Shown here in pieces: positions 63,851 through 64,000 of a stretch of 64,000 bases of DNA (position 1 is the stretch's first letter; each line of letters begins with the position of its first letter). Source of the DNA: UBA11986 sp031402435. GTDB taxonomy: Bacteria > Bacteroidota > Ignavibacteria > UBA10030 > UBA6906. Position numbers and translations under genes: made by a program. Below the pieces are notes generated by a model. That model worked only from the letters and a program-made list of their open reading frames with translations. It ran no database searches and was not told the DNA's origin. Location of the stretch: contig JANNSJ010000047.1 of NCBI GenBank assembly GCA_031402435.1, positions 1 to 64,000 on the forward strand, given 5' to 3'.

Positions 63851-64000
63851 CTAGTTCTCCCGAAGCACTTCTTCGGTCAGGAACCACACCAATGCCGCAC
63901 ACCCGGCGGCAATATACAGCGGGAGATTTGACACCGGCTCGGAAGAACCGTTCGTGAACCACGCATGAACAAGCGGCCACTTCCAGAACACGACCCCGGC
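63851..64000 (-). CDS. C-terminal end of a membrane protein (partial)
   Basis: 49 codons and a stop, entering from the right edge. Reads ...KWPLVHAWFTNGSSE, then a hydrophobic stretch NLPLYIAAGCAALVWFLTE and a charged end EVLREN. The last part is a single membrane helix. Too short to name. Confidence 0.6.
   Translation of the reverse strand, partial: AGVVFWKWPLVHAWFTNGSSEPVSNLPLYIAAGCAALVWFLTEEVLREN

Noticed and set aside
1..64000. tRNA, rRNA, IS transposase or CRISPR array
   Set aside because: None could be recognised by eye in any intergenic stretch; short tRNAs cannot be wholly excluded without a covariance search.

Overview
The window looks like a chromosomal piece of a Bacteroidota/Chlorobiota-type bacterium, most like the Ignavibacteria-Kapabacteria side of that group. 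Seen directly: five exported proteins end in a type IX secretion (T9SS) type A sorting domain (NYPNPFNP block, then VYDxLGR, then SGVYxYRL, then a short basic tail). At least eleven predicted signal peptides are followed by Gln at the mature N-terminus. A 29-residue AURKAIP1/COX24-type ribosomal protein is also present. Taxonomy is an inference; no rRNA or tRNA gene was seen. Almost all of the window is coding, and there is no prophage, IS transposase or CRISPR array.

Layout. 1-2015: N-terminal part of a subtilisin-like protease (reverse, runs off the left edge). 2.2-3.2 kb: a receiver protein and a degenerate membrane kinase-like partner. 4.0-10.6 kb: a tiny ORF, uvrC, an M1 aminopeptidase, an EamA transporter, era and a P-II protein. 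10.7-17.5 kb: secA and two T9SS-sorted beta-propeller proteins. 17.6-29.9 kb: dacB, a lipoprotein, homocysteine methyltransferase, a DUF4097 protein, a glutaminyl-cyclase-like lipoprotein, prmA, ppx, a homocysteine methyltransferase-MTHFR fusion, cysteine desulfurase and a DUF1207/DUF2279-like pair. 30.0-37.5 kb: a T9SS M6 metalloprotease, a T9SS multihaem cytochrome, a flavin reductase, an ECF sigma/anti-sigma/Spy-like operon and a HIT protein. 37.6-47.2 kb: EF-G, two envelope proteins, the COX24-type protein, a zinc-ribbon TPR protein, HU, sppA, lon and three tandem hsp20 genes. 47.4-49.3 kb: a small membrane protein, a cupredoxin-like protein and a cytochrome c. 49.6-58.6 kb: a two-component system, divergent PDZ and NEW3 genes, and a three-gene ABC-2 transporter. 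58.6-61.3 kb: an operon of C5-DNA methyltransferase, ParB-like protein and PD-(D/E)XK nuclease. 61.5-63.8 kb: repeat-rich DNA with a disrupted SRPBCC gene and a secreted protein gene.

How the parts fit together. Much of the content concerns the cell envelope: T9SS cargo, N-terminal Gln processing, envelope-stress regulators and proteases. Two observations stand out. The sensor kinase at 50277-51989 carries, inside its periplasmic loop, a segment that reads like a T9SS sorting domain. The 58.6-61.3 kb operon resembles a restriction-modification or defence module that includes a ParB-fold protein.

Short palindromic elements of at least five families sit between genes, sometimes nested. One supplies the last 18 codons and stop of prmA, another splits the SRPBCC gene, and a G/C-rich palindrome lies in frame inside the M1 peptidase sorting domain.
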